DNA from: Symsagittifera roscoffensis
Lineage: Eukaryota; Xenacoelomorpha; Acoela; Convolutidae
Length of the DNA stretch: 60,000 nt
Direction of reading: 5' to 3'
NCBI RefSeq assembly: GCF_963678635.1
Contig: NC_087063.1
Location: 80,587,574 to 80,647,573, forward strand
Each line of letters begins with the position of its first letter. Positions within the stretch are counted from its first letter, which is position 1. The position numbers and the translations under genes were made by a program. This document shows, one piece after another, positions 11,034 through 20,177 of this stretch. The notes below the pieces were generated by a model. It was given only the letters and a program-made list of their open reading frames with translations, made no database searches and was not told where the DNA came from.

Positions 11034-12593
11034 TCAGCTCGCTCGTAACAGTTTTGATATCGGCGGATCGGGCGCATCCGTCTTTGCCGTAGTGTAGTGT
11101 TTAGCAATACGGGCGAGTGGGTAATGCCCACGTGGGCTGTCGGGTTCGACTACCCAAACCAAGGCGCCGGTTTTCAGTGTGACATCCGAATCATTATGCG
11201 ACTTTGCTCTCTTGTTGAGAGATGGTACATATTCACGCAGCCAGCGTGACCAAACTGCGTTAGCGTACGATTGTGCTCTGGCGTAACGCTTTTTATAATC
11301 AAAGTTATCTTCGAAACTTAACGACGGGAAGCTAGCTGCGCTGTGACCGAGAATGAAGTGATTCGGGGTGAGTGCCTCTAGGTCGTGCGGATCGGAACTG
11401 ACCGGAGTGATCGGTCTTGCGTTAAGTAATTGTTCAACTAGGCAGAGCGTTGTTCCTAGAACTTCCTCAGTTAATCTCCTGTTGCCTAATATGTCGTACA
11501 ACACTCGCTTAACACTTCTCACTAGCCGCTCCCAGGCGCCACCGTGATGAGGGGCACTGGGCGGGTTAAACTTCCACTTAATGCCTTTGTGGACGAAAAC
11601 GGCCGGGGCGACTTTGTTCCAATTTTGGACACAGGATAGGAGCTCCTTTTGAGCACCAACTAAATTCGTGCCATTGTCAGAAAGAATGGTTTTGGGGGTA
11701 CCTCGCCTTGCAATAAATCGCTCTACGCCCATGACGCAGGAACTAGTATCGAGAGATGGAACCAACTCGATGTGAACTGCTCGAGTCGTGAGGCAGGTAA
11801 ATAGGAAACCCCATCTCCCTTCGGTACTTCGGCGTATTGGCACTTGAAATGGGCCAAAGTAATCAACACCTGTGTTGGAGAAGGGAGGCTGCTTGTAACC
11901 CAGTCTTTCAATCGGTAGGTCAGACATAATGGGCACAACTGTTTTTGCTTTGCGCTTACGGCATGTTATGAAAGTATTTTCGATGTTCCCAAGTAACCAG
12001 CGCAACTTCAGAACAATGTATTTCAACTGAACTACAGCACGCATGTAATCCAACCCCTGATGTGCATGTTGAAAGTGCATATGCCTAATCAACATATGAG
12101 CAACTCGGTGTCGACCATCCAGTATTATTGGATGTTTGCTATCAAAGTCGGTATCAACAAGACGGCTGATACGTCCAGTTGAACGCAGGATGCCAGCTGT
12201 TCCGATGAACGGAGAATATTTAGCAATCCGACTTTTCTTTGTTATCAGTTTATCGGACTGAAGTATTTTCACTTCGGCAGGAAAAGATTCGGACTGAGCG
12301 AGATAAATGAGCTTCTGCTCGGCAATATCTAACTCGGACGGGTCGGTTATTTCAAGCGTTTTTGTACGGAAGTGTTTATGCGATGGTAGCACACGAAGCA
12401 TAAACGCTAAAACACGTTTGTACTTTACAATTGAGCTGAATTTATCCCAATTTTTAAACAGACGGATCGACGGCGCTTTCTCAGATGAAGCATCAACAAC
12501 AAACGTAGATGCAGTCTCAAGGCATGTATCAATGTCACAGAGTGGGCCTTTTAATTGGATCTTTTTGATGACATCAGTGTTCGGCTTGAATGG
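11034..12593 (-). CDS. BEL/Pao pol, integrase part
   Basis: The frame opens directly after TGA 12594-12596 and ends at 11034. The first ATG is at 12401, giving 455 residues. It encodes the DDE integrase that inserts element cDNA. Counting from that Met, a zinc-binding region lies at about 95-150 (LIRHMHFQHAHQG...ITCRKRKAK), where only the second Cys (147) of the usual CxxC is present and Phe stands at the first. The catalytic core has Asp180 (GVDYFGPF), Asp242 (SDNGTN) and Glu291 (GGAWERLVRS). The C-terminal part (TGALVWVVEPDSPRGHYPLARI) is the usual BEL tail. It is in the same frame as the RNase H segment upstream, so it was part of one polyprotein. The missing Cys and upstream stops suggest this copy is defective. 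Confidence 0.9.
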   Translation of the reverse strand, partial: PFKPNTDVIKKIQLKGPLCDIDTCLETASTFVVDASSEKAPSIRLFKNWDKFSSIVKYKRVLAFMLRVLPSHKHFRTKTLEITDPSELDIAEQKLIYLAQSESFPAEVKILQSDKLITKKSRIAKYSPFIGTAGILRSTGRISRLVDTDFDSKHPIILDGRHRVAHMLIRHMHFQHAHQGLDYMRAVVQLKYIVLKLRWLLGNIENTFITCRKRKAKTVVPIMSDLPIERLGYKQPPFSNTGVDYFGPFQVPIRRSTEGRWGFLFTCLTTRAVHIELVPSLDTSSCVMGVERFIARRGTPKTILSDNGTNLVGAQKELLSCVQNWNKVAPAVFVHKGIKWKFNPPSAPHHGGAWERLVRSVKRVLYDILGNRRLTEEVLGTTLCLVEQLLNARPITPVSSDPHDLEALTPNHFILGHSAASFPSLSFEDNFDYKKRYARAQSYANAVWSRWLREYVPSLNKRAKSHNDSDVTLKTGALVWVVEPDSPRGHYPLARIAKHYTTAKTDAPDPPISKLLRAS

Positions 12594-13175
12594 TCAATCA
12601 CATGTCCTCAATATACTAGGGCCTCTAACCCAGCTGCTATCCTTGAGGGCTTCCGAAGAAATCCCTCGTGTGCCGGTATCAGCTGGGTTATCACCACTGA
12701 GTACATGATTCCATTGATTAATGGTGGTGGACTCCAAGATTTCACCAGTGCGGTTTCCAACAAACACAGGAAGTTTGTTGCACGAGTTAAGCCACTGGAG
12801 AACGGTGGTAGAATCAGTCCACATGAATACATTGCTTACTTTGAAAGTAAGCGCTTTCAAAATCTCTTCTTTGAGTCGAGTCGCAAGCAGAGCAGCCTGA
12901 AGCTCTAACTTGGGAATGGAGAGCATCTTCATAGGCGCTACACGGGCTTTCCCAAATACAAAAGCTAACTCGGTCTTTTGCGATTTAGCAAGTCGGGCTC
13001 GTAGAAACGATACGGCGCAAAAAACGTCCTGCGAACTATCACCGAACGTGTGAAGTTCACAGCGGTCGAACGGTTCGGTAAAGTAGCTACGAGGTATCGT
13101 CAGAGTACCTAATAGTGGAAGTCCTGAGTGCCAATCTAGAAATTGTTGTTTAATTTCCTCTGGGAGATCATCATC
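12594..13175 (-). CDS. BEL/Pao pol, RT C-terminus and RNase H part
   Basis: The frame continues in register right after TGA 13176-13178. It reads DDDLPEEIKQQFLDWHSGLP, then FTEPFDRCELHTFGDSSQDV (the first RNase H aspartate), then SIPKLELQAALLATRL and FMWTDSTTVLQWL, typical BEL RNase H blocks. It ends RTCD at TGA 12594-12596. RNase H removes the RNA template during reverse transcription. An ATG exists only at 12932, in mid-domain, so the segment is not an independent gene. The flanking stops sit where related elements have Trp (QK-W-DD and CD-W-PF), suggesting TGG-to-TGA changes. Confidence 0.85.
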   Translation of the reverse strand, partial: DDDLPEEIKQQFLDWHSGLPLLGTLTIPRSYFTEPFDRCELHTFGDSSQDVFCAVSFLRARLAKSQKTELAFVFGKARVAPMKMLSIPKLELQAALLATRLKEEILKALTFKVSNVFMWTDSTTVLQWLNSCNKLPVFVGNRTGEILESTTINQWNHVLSGDNPADTGTRGISSEALKDSSWVRGPSILRTCD

Positions 13176-15335
13176 TCACTTTTGACCACTGATTCTCCAT
13201 ATGTCTTTTAGTAAAAGGCGCGCTTTCACAGTATATGGAGCTACCAGTCCTATTGGATCAAAAACTGAGGAAACAAAACTCAACACGGTGCGTTGAGTAA
13301 TTGCTTTATCTAGTGGTCGATCAACACCTCTACTTACTACTAGGGTATCTTTTACATGATCCCACCTGAGACCAAGAACATGCGACGATTGGTCTGGACT
13401 CTTACAAATATCCTTAACTGACGGGTTGGACTCACGGTTGTCCGGATTAAGAGCGGTTGTAACTTCGGGTACATTGCTAACAAACTTTGTCAGGTTAAAC
13501 CCACCTAATTTGAGCATTGCGACTAAGTCTTTACTTAGGCTAAGAGCGTCAGCGGTATTTTCGAACGAGTCAAGATAGTCGTCCATGTAAAACTTCTGGA
13601 CAACGGCTGAAGCGGCTTCGGGGTATTCAGCTTGATTATCAGAAGCAGTTTTTTGTAGCGCGAAATTCACACAAGTTGGCGAATCACGAGCGCCGAAAAT
13701 ATGACGGGTGTATTGGTGAACCACCACACTTGAAGTGGGGTCCTCCCGCCACAAAAAACGGAGAGACGGTTGATCTCGCGCAAGTACTCCAACTTGTAAG
13801 AACATACCTTCTATGTCCGCTGAGACGGCGTACTTGTGTTGACGGAACCTCAACAGTACAAAAATAAGATTTTGAAGGAGATCCGGGCCAACCAAGAGAG
13901 ATCTATTTAAGGAAGTGCCATGAAATTTGGATACTCCATTGAGCACACGGCGCACCTTGCCGGGTTTTTTCGGGTTCAAAACCGGATGGTGTGGAAGATA
14001 CCACTCACGTTCGGCTCGTGAGCTGGGATCGTGCGGGTTGACGGTTATGACATATACTTTACTTATATCTTCTCTGATTGTTTCGGTATACTTCTCGCGA
14101 AGTAACGGATCTTTATCTAATCTTTTCTCTAACGACTTTAATTGTGCTAATGAAGAATAATAATTGTTAGGCAAGCTAACATCATTATCACTCCACAGCA
14201 TCGGTACAGTGTAACGCTCACCATCGTGAACGGTTTCAGTTTTTAGGATCGACAAAGCACGCTTGTCTGCGGCGGAACGGGCATCTACTTGCTTGAACGC
14301 ACCATACGACTCTAACTCATACCAAGTTTTGATTTGGTCGGTCAGAGAAGTATCGTCCGTAACGCAGTTAAAGGAAGAAGAATTTAAGGACGAACGATCA
14401 GGAGACGGACCACTAATGACCCAACCTATCGGAAGTCGGACGGCGCACGGTGAGTCAAGTTCATCTCCGAAGACATGTTCGAGGGTTCTTATCGCATGAT
14501 AGAAGTCCTGTCCTATAACTATCTCAATCTCTTTGTAATTATACGCAGTCGTCTTTAACGGGGCTAGTTGCGGGTATTTGACCTGCAATTCGGAAACGTT
14601 TATAACATCGGGTCCTATATACATGTTGTGCTTAACGAAAGCGACAAACGAAAACGAAAATTCACTTTCATTGGGCTTTGCGGAAACTTTCAAGTGAACT
14701 CGTTGAGTTTTAGATACCTTGGCTGAGTTAAAACCATCGGTCATAACATTTACGGGCGTGCCAACTAATTTCAGACGCTCAACGAGTGCCGCGGAAACCC
14801 AAGAATGAGTGGAACCGGTGTCACAAAGTGCTAGTGCATTCGAATTTTCCGAACCAGAGGACACATCTACCAACGCAACGGGAAGAATACCTTTTGCAGT
14901 TCCCTCACAAGGTTTAACACAAGCTGCGTTGTTTGCAGAAGTAGTGTTTGTATTAGTTTGAGTCGATGGTGATCGGTCGGCCTCTTTGGGCGGGAAAACT
15001 TTCTCGGCTCCATGAAGAAGCACATTGTGAGTGCTCTCACAGTCCTGTTTTGGGCATTTTCTTGCCTTTTGGCACTTTCGGAAGGTATGGTTGCCTTGTA
15101 AATAAGAAAAACAGAGCTTTTGTTCTGCTACATATTTAGCCCTTTGTGTTGCGTTTTTCTCTTTGAACACGGAACAGTTCCAGAGTGCATGCTGCCCTTT
15201 GCATAGCGAGCATGGAGGAAACCTTGTCTTTTCTCTACTTTTCTCATCCTTAGAACTTACCTTAGTGTTACCTGCAAGCACTTTTGTAACTACTTTTTGT
15301 TTAACTGGCTGCTCGACTTTGACTAAAGATTTCAA
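13176..15335 (-). CDS. BEL/Pao pol, nucleocapsid, protease and reverse transcriptase part
   Basis: 719 residues from the first Met. The frame is open from the codon after the gag TAG, with three extra codons. Residues 42-54 form a CX2CX3HX4C zinc knuckle. A second knuckle at 75-88 (CFSYLQGNHTFRKC) has Tyr in place of one Cys. The aspartic protease active site is DTG at 172-174 (LALCDTGSTHSW). The RT spans about 430-700, with VRRVLNGVSKFHGTSLN, Asp507 (SADIEGMF) and YMDD at 583-586. It copies element RNA in cytoplasmic particles. It ends at TGA 13176, where BEL relatives have Trp, and the frame continues into RNase H. Catalytic motifs are intact, so decay is slight. Confidence 0.92.
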   Translation of the reverse strand: MKSLVKVEQPVKQKVVTKVLAGNTKVSSKDEKSREKTRFPPCSLCKGQHALWNCSVFKEKNATQRAKYVAEQKLCFSYLQGNHTFRKCQKARKCPKQDCESTHNVLLHGAEKVFPPKEADRSPSTQTNTNTTSANNAACVKPCEGTAKGILPVALVDVSSGSENSNALALCDTGSTHSWVSAALVERLKLVGTPVNVMTDGFNSAKVSKTQRVHLKVSAKPNESEFSFSFVAFVKHNMYIGPDVINVSELQVKYPQLAPLKTTAYNYKEIEIVIGQDFYHAIRTLEHVFGDELDSPCAVRLPIGWVISGPSPDRSSLNSSSFNCVTDDTSLTDQIKTWYELESYGAFKQVDARSAADKRALSILKTETVHDGERYTVPMLWSDNDVSLPNNYYSSLAQLKSLEKRLDKDPLLREKYTETIREDISKVYVITVNPHDPSSRAEREWYLPHHPVLNPKKPGKVRRVLNGVSKFHGTSLNRSLLVGPDLLQNLIFVLLRFRQHKYAVSADIEGMFLQVGVLARDQPSLRFLWREDPTSSVVVHQYTRHIFGARDSPTCVNFALQKTASDNQAEYPEAASAVVQKFYMDDYLDSFENTADALSLSKDLVAMLKLGGFNLTKFVSNVPEVTTALNPDNRESNPSVKDICKSPDQSSHVLGLRWDHVKDTLVVSRGVDRPLDKAITQRTVLSFVSSVFDPIGLVAPYTVKARLLLKDIWRISGQK

Positions 15336-15338
15336 TCG

Positions 15339-17636
15339 CTAATGGCCTTCTGCCTTATTCTTAAGCCAATCGTTGAAGTCTAGCAATGTTAATCGCTGCC
15401 AATGCTGTCTAACAGTATGCATGGACCATGCCTCTTTTAGATTTGGAGGAAGCTTACTGACGGCTTGATTTAATAGGTTCACACTTTTCAAGTCGTCATT
15501 GAACGACAAAGACCTAAAAACAGCTACGAGCCCAGAAATCACCGCAGAAAAACTTATAACATGGTCAGAGTTGTGCATCTTCAATGCGGGAAAATTCTTC
15601 AACTTATCCAAATGTGCACCAACTACAACATGAGGCTGCCCAAACTTTCTCTGGAGAGTTGCTAGAGCATCCTTATACAACACTCCACTGTAGCCGTATT
15701 CCGCAATTGCACTCTTGGCTTTGTCTTTAACGTGCGTTTTCAGATATTTGAGTTTTTCATCATCAGTTAGCATAGCCGAATCAACTGTTGCTTGGAACTG
15801 CCCGAACCATTCATACCAGTTAAGTGGTTCTCCATCAAACACTTCCAAGTTCAACTCCGGTAGACGGTCTTTGCGGCTATGCAGAATGATATCTGCTAAC
15901 TCTCTCGCCGAGATGGGTTGTTCGCTATTAGGCACGTAAGACGGGCCCGTAGTGGGTGCAGGATATGTAGGTGGATAACCTTGATGCGCTGTTTCAACAA
16001 CTGGATGAGTTTGCGGCTGGGTGTAATACACAGTCCCAGAACTTGTATAAGGAACTACGGTGTTTGGTGGAACAACAGGAGTTGTCACTGAGAAAACGTT
16101 TGAGGGCGGTGCGCAGTATTGAGGAACTGGCATCGTTTGCGCAGTCGCGGCAGGTCTCCACAAACTGCTATACGGGTTATAGTGTTCACTTGAGAAACTT
16201 TTTGGGTTGTTTGGAACATTTATAGGTTGATGGGATGGCGCTGCAGGTGCCTGATACCCAGTTGAAACGGGGCCGGAATGTGGCTGACTGACCGGAAGCA
16301 AAGAGGGAATAGGAACGGTTGACGGGACAAATGGTTGAATAATCGGAAGCGAAATGGGAATCGGAACGGTTAATGGATGAACAAAAGGTTGACTCGCCGG
16401 AAGCGAAACTGGATTAGTAACGGTCGACACAGAAGGTGGTGCCACATTAATGGTGGGATTACCAAAGGGCATTGAAGCGGGAATGCTACCACTTGCTTGT
16501 GGTATCAGATTGTGATTTTGCGAAACTTCAGCATGAGGTGTTGAAGCTAAGTGTGGAGTAACAAAGTTTGAGCTGGAGGCAACGAACTGTGGTAAACTAG
16601 ATGGGTTCTCGATTGAGTGCAATGACAGACGCGATTGGACCAAACTTGATCTCTGAGCCTGAATTCGATTCCTATTGTGGCTTCCCGGTTCACTGTATGT
16701 GGTTTGACCAGCGTTGACGACGGCACCCCCGCTGACGACGGCACCAACCCCTTGCAAAACACCAGTAGCAATCAAAGTGGAACTCTCGACTACTGGATGA
16801 CTTTGCTCTGAGCTTGCAACAACTTCGGCTTGCTCTTGCTCAGTGACAACGTTTTCTACCCATTGTTCAGTACGTTGTGGGTCAACATGTGTTACGCTAG
16901 CATTTCCTATCTTCTCACTTGCTTCAGAAAGCTCTTCTTCCAACTCGAATTCCTTTAACTCAATTTCAGCCAGTTTCTTGCGGTGTACCTCAGCTAGTTC
17001 TTCCAACTCTAAACTTCCTTGCTGTTCTTTTATTTTATTTTGCTGCGCTGTCAACTTCAATGACATTTTTGCTTGTCTCTCAAGTTCCTCTTGCTGCTTC
17101 TTCAAAACCAACAAATCTCGCCTCTTCTCAGTTGATGTTTTTGACTGCGCGACGGTATAGCGACTGGATTTATGCGAACCTGATTTATGATGTCGACTAC
17201 TGTACCGCGACACCTTAGAGCGCGCATCTGCTTCATGTGAATCTTGTGGTTGTGTTGTTACGATCGTACTTAACGATTCTGCAACATTGTCAAGCTCTGT
17301 TTCCTCAGGTTCAACGTTTAAGCCAGCTTTATATGATGCAGCCTTCTGTAAAACTGTATCGTTTCTTGATGTAACCGTATGAAGCCACATATCCTGCGCT
17401 GGTATCAATTTATCAGGATCAACACTTTTAGAAGCTAACTTGATCAATTCCTCATTTATTTCAACTGCAGTCTCTATCAGGCTCTTGCAATTCTGAATCT
17501 GAGTGTCAATCTTTGATGAGCGACTCTGACTTTCAATGTTCTCAATTATAATTTCATGGCACTTGTACAGTTCATTTTCAAGCTTGGTTCGCTTCGCAAA
17601 TAACCTTTGAACCCTCTTCTGAAAGTTCTCATCCAT
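15339..17636 (-). CDS. BEL/Pao gag
   Basis: 765 residues from ATG 17636 to TAG 15339-15341. The N-terminal third (about 1-250) is a long charged coiled coil. The middle (about 290-560) is a Pro/Ser/Thr/Gln-rich low-complexity stretch with repeats of the IPISLPIIQPFVPSTVP type. The C-terminal 200 residues match the DUF1759 gag domain of BEL/Pao (LPELNLEVFDGEPLNWYEWF, LKYLKTHVKDKAKSAI). Gag forms the particle that packages element RNA. The zinc knuckle normally joined to this gag lies just after the TAG, in the same frame, so gag and pol were one ORF or are linked by amber readthrough. Confidence 0.9.
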   Translation of the reverse strand: MDENFQKRVQRLFAKRTKLENELYKCHEIIIENIESQSRSSKIDTQIQNCKSLIETAVEINEELIKLASKSVDPDKLIPAQDMWLHTVTSRNDTVLQKAASYKAGLNVEPEETELDNVAESLSTIVTTQPQDSHEADARSKVSRYSSRHHKSGSHKSSRYTVAQSKTSTEKRRDLLVLKKQQEELERQAKMSLKLTAQQNKIKEQQGSLELEELAEVHRKKLAEIELKEFELEEELSEASEKIGNASVTHVDPQRTEQWVENVVTEQEQAEVVASSEQSHPVVESSTLIATGVLQGVGAVVSGGAVVNAGQTTYSEPGSHNRNRIQAQRSSLVQSRLSLHSIENPSSLPQFVASSSNFVTPHLASTPHAEVSQNHNLIPQASGSIPASMPFGNPTINVAPPSVSTVTNPVSLPASQPFVHPLTVPIPISLPIIQPFVPSTVPIPSLLPVSQPHSGPVSTGYQAPAAPSHQPINVPNNPKSFSSEHYNPYSSLWRPAATAQTMPVPQYCAPPSNVFSVTTPVVPPNTVVPYTSSGTVYYTQPQTHPVVETAHQGYPPTYPAPTTGPSYVPNSEQPISARELADIILHSRKDRLPELNLEVFDGEPLNWYEWFGQFQATVDSAMLTDDEKLKYLKTHVKDKAKSAIAEYGYSGVLYKDALATLQRKFGQPHVVVGAHLDKLKNFPALKMHNSDHVISFSAVISGLVAVFRSLSFNDDLKSVNLLNQAVSKLPPNLKEAWSMHTVRQHWQRLTLLDFNDWLKNKAEGH

Positions 17637-17726
17637 GGCTCTAGGGTCTATACTTAACTCAAACTATACTTAACGGTTATCGGGCGTTTGCGGGGCGATT
17701 CGGAACGGTTTTCGGTTAGTAAAGTT

Positions 17727-18236
17727 ACCAATGGGGCTGGGGATTAAGTAAGTCGGTTGATATCAAACAACACACACGGAGTAAACCTGAGGATGAATAA
17801 AACCAACTTAACTTACTTAATATCACCTCCCTGACCACTTAGCATGATGTTACGGCGTACGAAATTTGTTGAACGGTCGTACGACGGTGCGTCACTACTA
17901 ATCGGCTAGTAGCTCGACGAATTACCAAGAGGTTTGGGAATTAAGCAAGTCGGTTGAAACCCAACAACACACGCGGAGCAAACCTGATGATGAAAGACAA
18001 CAACTTAACTTGCTTAATTTTACCGTCCCGGACCACTTAGTCAGTCGTTGCGAAACGAATGTTTTGAAAAGCGAACGAATGCAAACAGGTATCAAGTCGT
18101 TGTAAACCTTAAGTTTACCAATGAGGTTGGAGAATCAGGCAAATCGGTTAACTCTCAACAACACACGCGGAGTGAACCTGAGGATGAAAAAAAAATTAAC
18201 TTAACTTGCCTGATATTAACTACCCAGACAAATAAA
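17727..18236 (-). repeat. Three tandem hairpin units in the BEL 5' leader
   Basis: Units start at 17727, 17923 and 18117 (period about 195 bp). Each begins ACCAA(T/G)(G/A)GG and holds ACACGCGGAGTRAACCTGA. In each, two arms pair: ATTAAGTAAGT with ACTTACTTAAT (17743-17753, 17811-17821); ATTAAGCAAGT with ACTTGCTTAAT (17940-17950, 18008-18018); ATCAGGCAAAT with ACTTGCCTGAT (18134-18144, 18204-18214). The arms differ between units but stay complementary apart from one position in the third, which suggests selection on RNA structure. The location between primer site and gag fits a packaging, dimerisation or translation element. Confidence 0.7.
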
Positions 18237-18877
18237 CATACTTTAACTATACGGTTCAACGGAGTTTTGGACTAATTTTTCAGAAAATTTTCGTTTTTCA
18301 AACAAAATTTTGTATAGTTTGGTTAGTGGATTCGAGTCAAAAATGGTATCAAAAAACTAGTCTAGTAACCGTTAGTCTATGTTCCGATATTATAAATTTT
18401 CAATTCATCAAAAAATAGCCAACATTTTGGCTATCGAGCAAAAAATCTAGTTCCGGTTTTCTAGTACCCGATTTAGAGCAATTTTTCTAATTTCAGTTTA
18501 ATCAAACTGGCCAAAAATTTTCGGGTATCGAGAAAAATTAGGGGTGAGTACTGGCGTTGTGTGTCACATTTATAATATAAAACATCGTATCCGTACTTTA
18601 TCAAAATTAAAAGTTTAGGTTCGGTCTTACAGTTTTTGTGAAGATAGGGCGCACCGAGGAGATCGTCGGTCACAAACAGCCTCACTGAATAGCCCAAACC
18701 GTCTTGTTGCAAGTCAGAAACTCTGTCAGTGACTTATCGTCTGGATGGGTTACCCTGTCAGTGCTATTGAACTCATCATCCATTATGAGTGCTACAGACA
18801 CATCCATTATGAATTTTTCAGTATAACCGTTTTTGTAATAATAACTCTGATTATTATAAGGGAATTAACTAATATCT
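18237..18877 (-). other. Remaining BEL leader, no ORF supported
   Basis: The sequence between the hairpin units and the primer site. Two small ORFs (18473-18712 minus and 18745-19008 plus) have no recognisable features, and the second runs into the LTR. Confidence 0.6.
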
Positions 18878-18895
18878 GTCCCTTGTGGGGCGCCA
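18878..18895 (-). promoter_or_regulatory. tRNA primer-binding site of the BEL element
   Basis: On the minus strand TGGCGCCCCACAAGGGAC follows the 5' LTR after three bases. TGG complements a tRNA CCA end, and the start and end of the 18-mer resemble lysine-tRNA primer sites (TGGCGCCC...AGGGAC). The centre differs, so the exact tRNA is not assigned. Confidence 0.75.
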
Positions 18896-18898
18896 AAA

Positions 18899-19246
18899 TG
18901 TGCGCTAATCTCCACAAAACAAAGTTAAAATCAATATTTTATTCGTATTTCTCGGTAAATACTCGTGTTTTGGTCATAAATCGGAATATATCCACAATTT
19001 TTGTATAAACGGACATAATCAGTCATAAACGACTATAACTCAAACTTTTTACTTACATCATCGTATGTCGGACGCAACGCCAGCTTGACTTTTTCCGAAA
19101 CTGCTTGACTTTTTGAAGCAATTAAAAACCAGCTTGACTTTTGCAGAAACTGCAAAAGTGCAAAAAAAAACTGCTCTTTTGTAGGTCGTAGTTTTAAATT
19201 TGAACGATTTATGTTTCACGCATTAGTTACGTTTTAAGCTGCAACA
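18899..19246 (-). repeat. BEL 5' LTR
   Basis: This 348-bp LTR is nearly identical to 10631-10981. It is followed by GATTA (19247-19251), matching the duplication at 10626-10630. The AATAAA signal lies at 18938-18943 on the minus strand. Confidence 0.93.
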
Positions 19247-19251
19247 GATTA

Positions 19252-19480
19252 AAATCGATTGTTTCTCAACTGTAGTAAGACTGGTAATAAAATTGTAATG
19301 TAATCGATTATTAACGCTTGAAACTGGATGCGGGTTGTAAAAATAATTGTTCTGTACACTTTTTGAAGCAATACTTTACATTCAAACATAATAAAACGTT
19401 ATACAATTAGGAAAAGGGAAGATTTGAAATGTGGGAGGAAAGTGGCAATGAGCCGTGAAATAAAAGCCAAAAAAAAGTTA
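19252..19480. other. Resumption of the AT-rich target repeat, then unassigned sequence
   Basis: AAAATCGATTG and TAATCGATTATTAACG continue the repeat tract interrupted by the BEL insertion. No gene is seen. Confidence 0.5.
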
Positions 19481-19688
19481 GGCTCTTTTTCCTTCCCCCC
19501 CCCCCCCCACCTGCAATTTTTTACATGTAAATTTAACGACCACATCATCCGATTGTTATGAAAATATACATACAGACTATTAAGGCCACGACAAACATAT
19601 TTGGTCTTCATACTCAACCTCGTAAAACCACTCGTTACACTTATATATTGAAGCTCATGTGAGGTGGGGGGGAAAAGGAAAAAGAGCC
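19481..19688. mobile_element. MITE, GGCTCTTTTTCC family, 208 bp
   Basis: Starts GGCTCTTTTTCCTTCCCCCC and ends GGGGAAAAGGAAAAAGAGCC. The flanks are AAAAGTTA on both sides, a perfect 8-bp duplication. The interior is the reverse complement of the 19966 copy (ACATGTAAATTTAACGACCAC; GACTATTAAGGCCACGACAAA). Non-coding. Confidence 0.8.
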
Positions 19689-19738
19689 AAAAGTTAAAAA
19701 GAGATGGTAATCAGTCAAAAAATTTTGTGATAATTGAA

Positions 19739-19962
19739 GACTCTTTTCCTTTTCTCCCCCATTTTTCAAGTTTCTTTTTTCAAAACTTACTTTAACTTTG
19801 TCATAACACTATGGAAATTAGCTTGATGGACAAAACAACAATTGTGAACATATTTGTTTTCCATATTTAGATCATAAATATTTACCCGTTTAGCCATATT
19901 TAAATTTAAAACAACAGAAATATTTGAACGTTTAAGAAGTCGGGGAGGAGAGGAAAAAAATT
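19739..19962. repeat. Degraded MITE-like copy between two intact copies
   Basis: Starts ACTCTTTTCCTTTTCTCCCC and ends GGGGAGGAGAGGAAAAAAAT, with TGTCATAACACTATGGAAAT and GTGAACATATTTGTTTTCCA inside. These parallel the interior of the neighbouring copies. No clean target duplication was found. Confidence 0.45.
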
Positions 19963-19965
19963 GGC

Positions 19966-20177
19966 GGCTCTTTTTCCTTTCGCCCCCCCCCCCCCCCCAC
20001 CTCACACGAGCTCCAATATATTAGTGTATCGAGTGGTTTTACGAGGTTGAGTATGAAGACCAAATATGTTTGTCGTGGCCTTATTAGTCCGTATGCCAAT
20101 TTTCAAAACAATCGAATAATGTGGTCAACAAATTTACATGTAAAAGTTTGCAGGTGGGGGGAAAAGGAAAAAGAGCC
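19966..20177. mobile_element. MITE, GGCTCTTTTTCC family, 212 bp
   Basis: Starts GGCTCTTTTTCCTTTCGCCC and ends GGGGAAAAGGAAAAAGAGCC. AAATTGGC occurs on both sides, a perfect 8-bp target duplication. It lies inverted relative to the 19481 copy, so the pair could form a long hairpin. Non-coding. Confidence 0.8.

Larger units (their letters stand above)
10631..19246 (-). mobile_element. BEL/Pao LTR retrotransposon, structurally complete, with three in-frame stops
   Basis: The element is 8616 bp and has two LTRs, a 5-bp target duplication, a primer-binding site, a purine tract, and gag-protease-RT-RNase H-integrase in BEL/Pao order on the minus strand. One reading frame of 2201 codons (17636 down to 11034) covers all domains. 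It is interrupted only by TAG at 15339-15341, TGA at 13176-13178 and TGA at 12594-12596, with no frameshift. The LTRs differ by 7 substitutions and 2 small indels, so insertion is fairly recent. There is no envelope-like ORF. Confidence 0.92.
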
